Shown: positions 6,351-6,435 of the stretch, one piece after another | Position numbering within the stretch: position 1 is the first letter of the stretch | Layout: each line of letters starts with the position of its first letter | Program-made: the position numbers and the translations under genes | DNA from: an uncultured Saprospiraceae bacterium | Lineage (GTDB): Bacteria > Bacteroidota > Bacteroidia > Chitinophagales > Saprospiraceae | Reading direction: 5' to 3' | Length of the DNA: 6,435 bases | Assembly: GCA_938002705.1 (NCBI GenBank) | Contig: CALLAG010000431.1 | Location: 1-6,435, forward strand | Notes under the pieces: generated by a model | What the model was told of the DNA's origin: nothing | Database searches by the model: none | The model's input: only the letters and a program-made list of their open reading frames with translations

Positions 6351-6435
6351 TATCCTATAATCCTATAATCCTATAATCCTGTAAATCAAGATTCTGCCGC
6401 TTATTTTGTTTGAATTTTGATTTTGTGGATTATAG
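6351..6435 (+). repeat. Array unit 4, partial at the window end
   Basis: This is the start of a fourth unit, cut by the window. It holds AATCAAGATTC (6384-6394) and GAATTTTGATT (6412-6422), which pair over 11 positions with one G-U wobble in plus-strand RNA. Its left flank is expanded by one 8-nt step relative to the other units. Confidence 0.75.
6353..6380 (+). repeat. 8-nt microrepeat, 3.5 copies of TCCTATAA
   Basis: TCCTATAA occurs at 6353-6360, 6361-6368 and 6369-6376, followed by TCCT. The corresponding place in other units holds three diverged 8-9 nt steps (TCCTGTCA, TCCGAAAA, TCCTGAAAA), so this is a homogenised, expanded version of the ladder on the left arm. Confidence 0.85.

Larger units (their letters stand above)
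5681..6435. repeat. Tandem array of about 208-bp non-coding units, truncated by the window end
   Basis: From the last stop codon to the window end the sequence is one tandem array. The anchor GAAAATCAAG (GTAAATCAAG in the last copy) occurs at 5741, 5949, 6164 and 6381, giving periods of 208, 215 and 217. Units 1 and 2 differ at a single base across the 77 nt from 5741 and 5949. A degenerate half-unit (about 5681-5718) precedes the first full unit. Indels of 7, 8 and 1 nt separate the copies and no sizeable reading frame is conserved, so the array is judged non-coding. Each unit carries a palindromic block and a second, related half. I see no spacers, transposase or integrase. It could be an expanded Bacteroidota intergenic palindromic element or a structured 3' region of the operon transcript; neither can be settled here. 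Confidence 0.9.

Noticed and set aside
5681..6435. CRISPR array
   Set aside because: The repeated unit is about 208 bp and continuous, with no short repeat/unique spacer alternation and no cas genes.
5681..6435. Integron attC array served by the nearby tyrosine recombinase
   Set aside because: There are no gene cassettes between units, I could not find paired RYYYAAC/GTTRRRY cores, and the recombinase looks like housekeeping XerD.

Overview
The window looks like a piece of a low-GC Bacteroidota chromosome (a Saprospiria- or Cytophagia-like lineage is a guess). The evidence is a type IX secretion C-terminal sorting domain, a Bacteroidota-type Ig-like lipoprotein with the [13 protein letters not shown] start, lipoproteins with short lipoboxes, weak Shine-Dalgarno signals, and a good match to the Bacteroidota promoter (TTTG / TAnnTTTG) in front of xerD.

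Layout. (1) Bases 1-902, plus strand: the 3' end of hsdR, the restriction/translocase subunit of a type I restriction-modification system. Its reading frame is open at the window edge. (2) Bases 946-1769, minus strand: a two-gene unit, a very small T9SS-sorted secreted protein followed 11 nt later by a single-domain cupin. It converges on hsdR across a 43-nt gap and diverges from xerD across a 78-nt promoter region. (3) Bases 1848-5678, plus strand: a tightly packed five-gene operon in which every junction overlaps (4, 20, 17 and 4 nt). The order is xerD (tyrosine recombinase), an Ig-like lipoprotein that appears to start with TTG inside the xerD stop, lptB (ATPase of lipopolysaccharide export), and two short lipoproteins of unknown function. 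(4) Bases about 5681-6435: 750 bp of non-coding DNA that begins at the last stop codon and runs off the window. It is a tandem array with a period of about 208 bp.

How the parts relate. The operon links chromosome-dimer resolution (XerD) to envelope work (LptB and three lipoproteins). The physical coupling is plain, but any functional link is inference. The most unusual part is the array. Each unit appears to be made of two related halves of about 100 bp. The first half carries an imperfect palindrome built from 8-9 nt steps (AATC on one arm, GATT on the other), and its central GAATCTT arm can pair with either of two partners. Unit lengths of 208, 215 and 209 and the lack of a conserved frame argue against coding. 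I see no CRISPR, tRNA, rRNA, transposase or integron structure.
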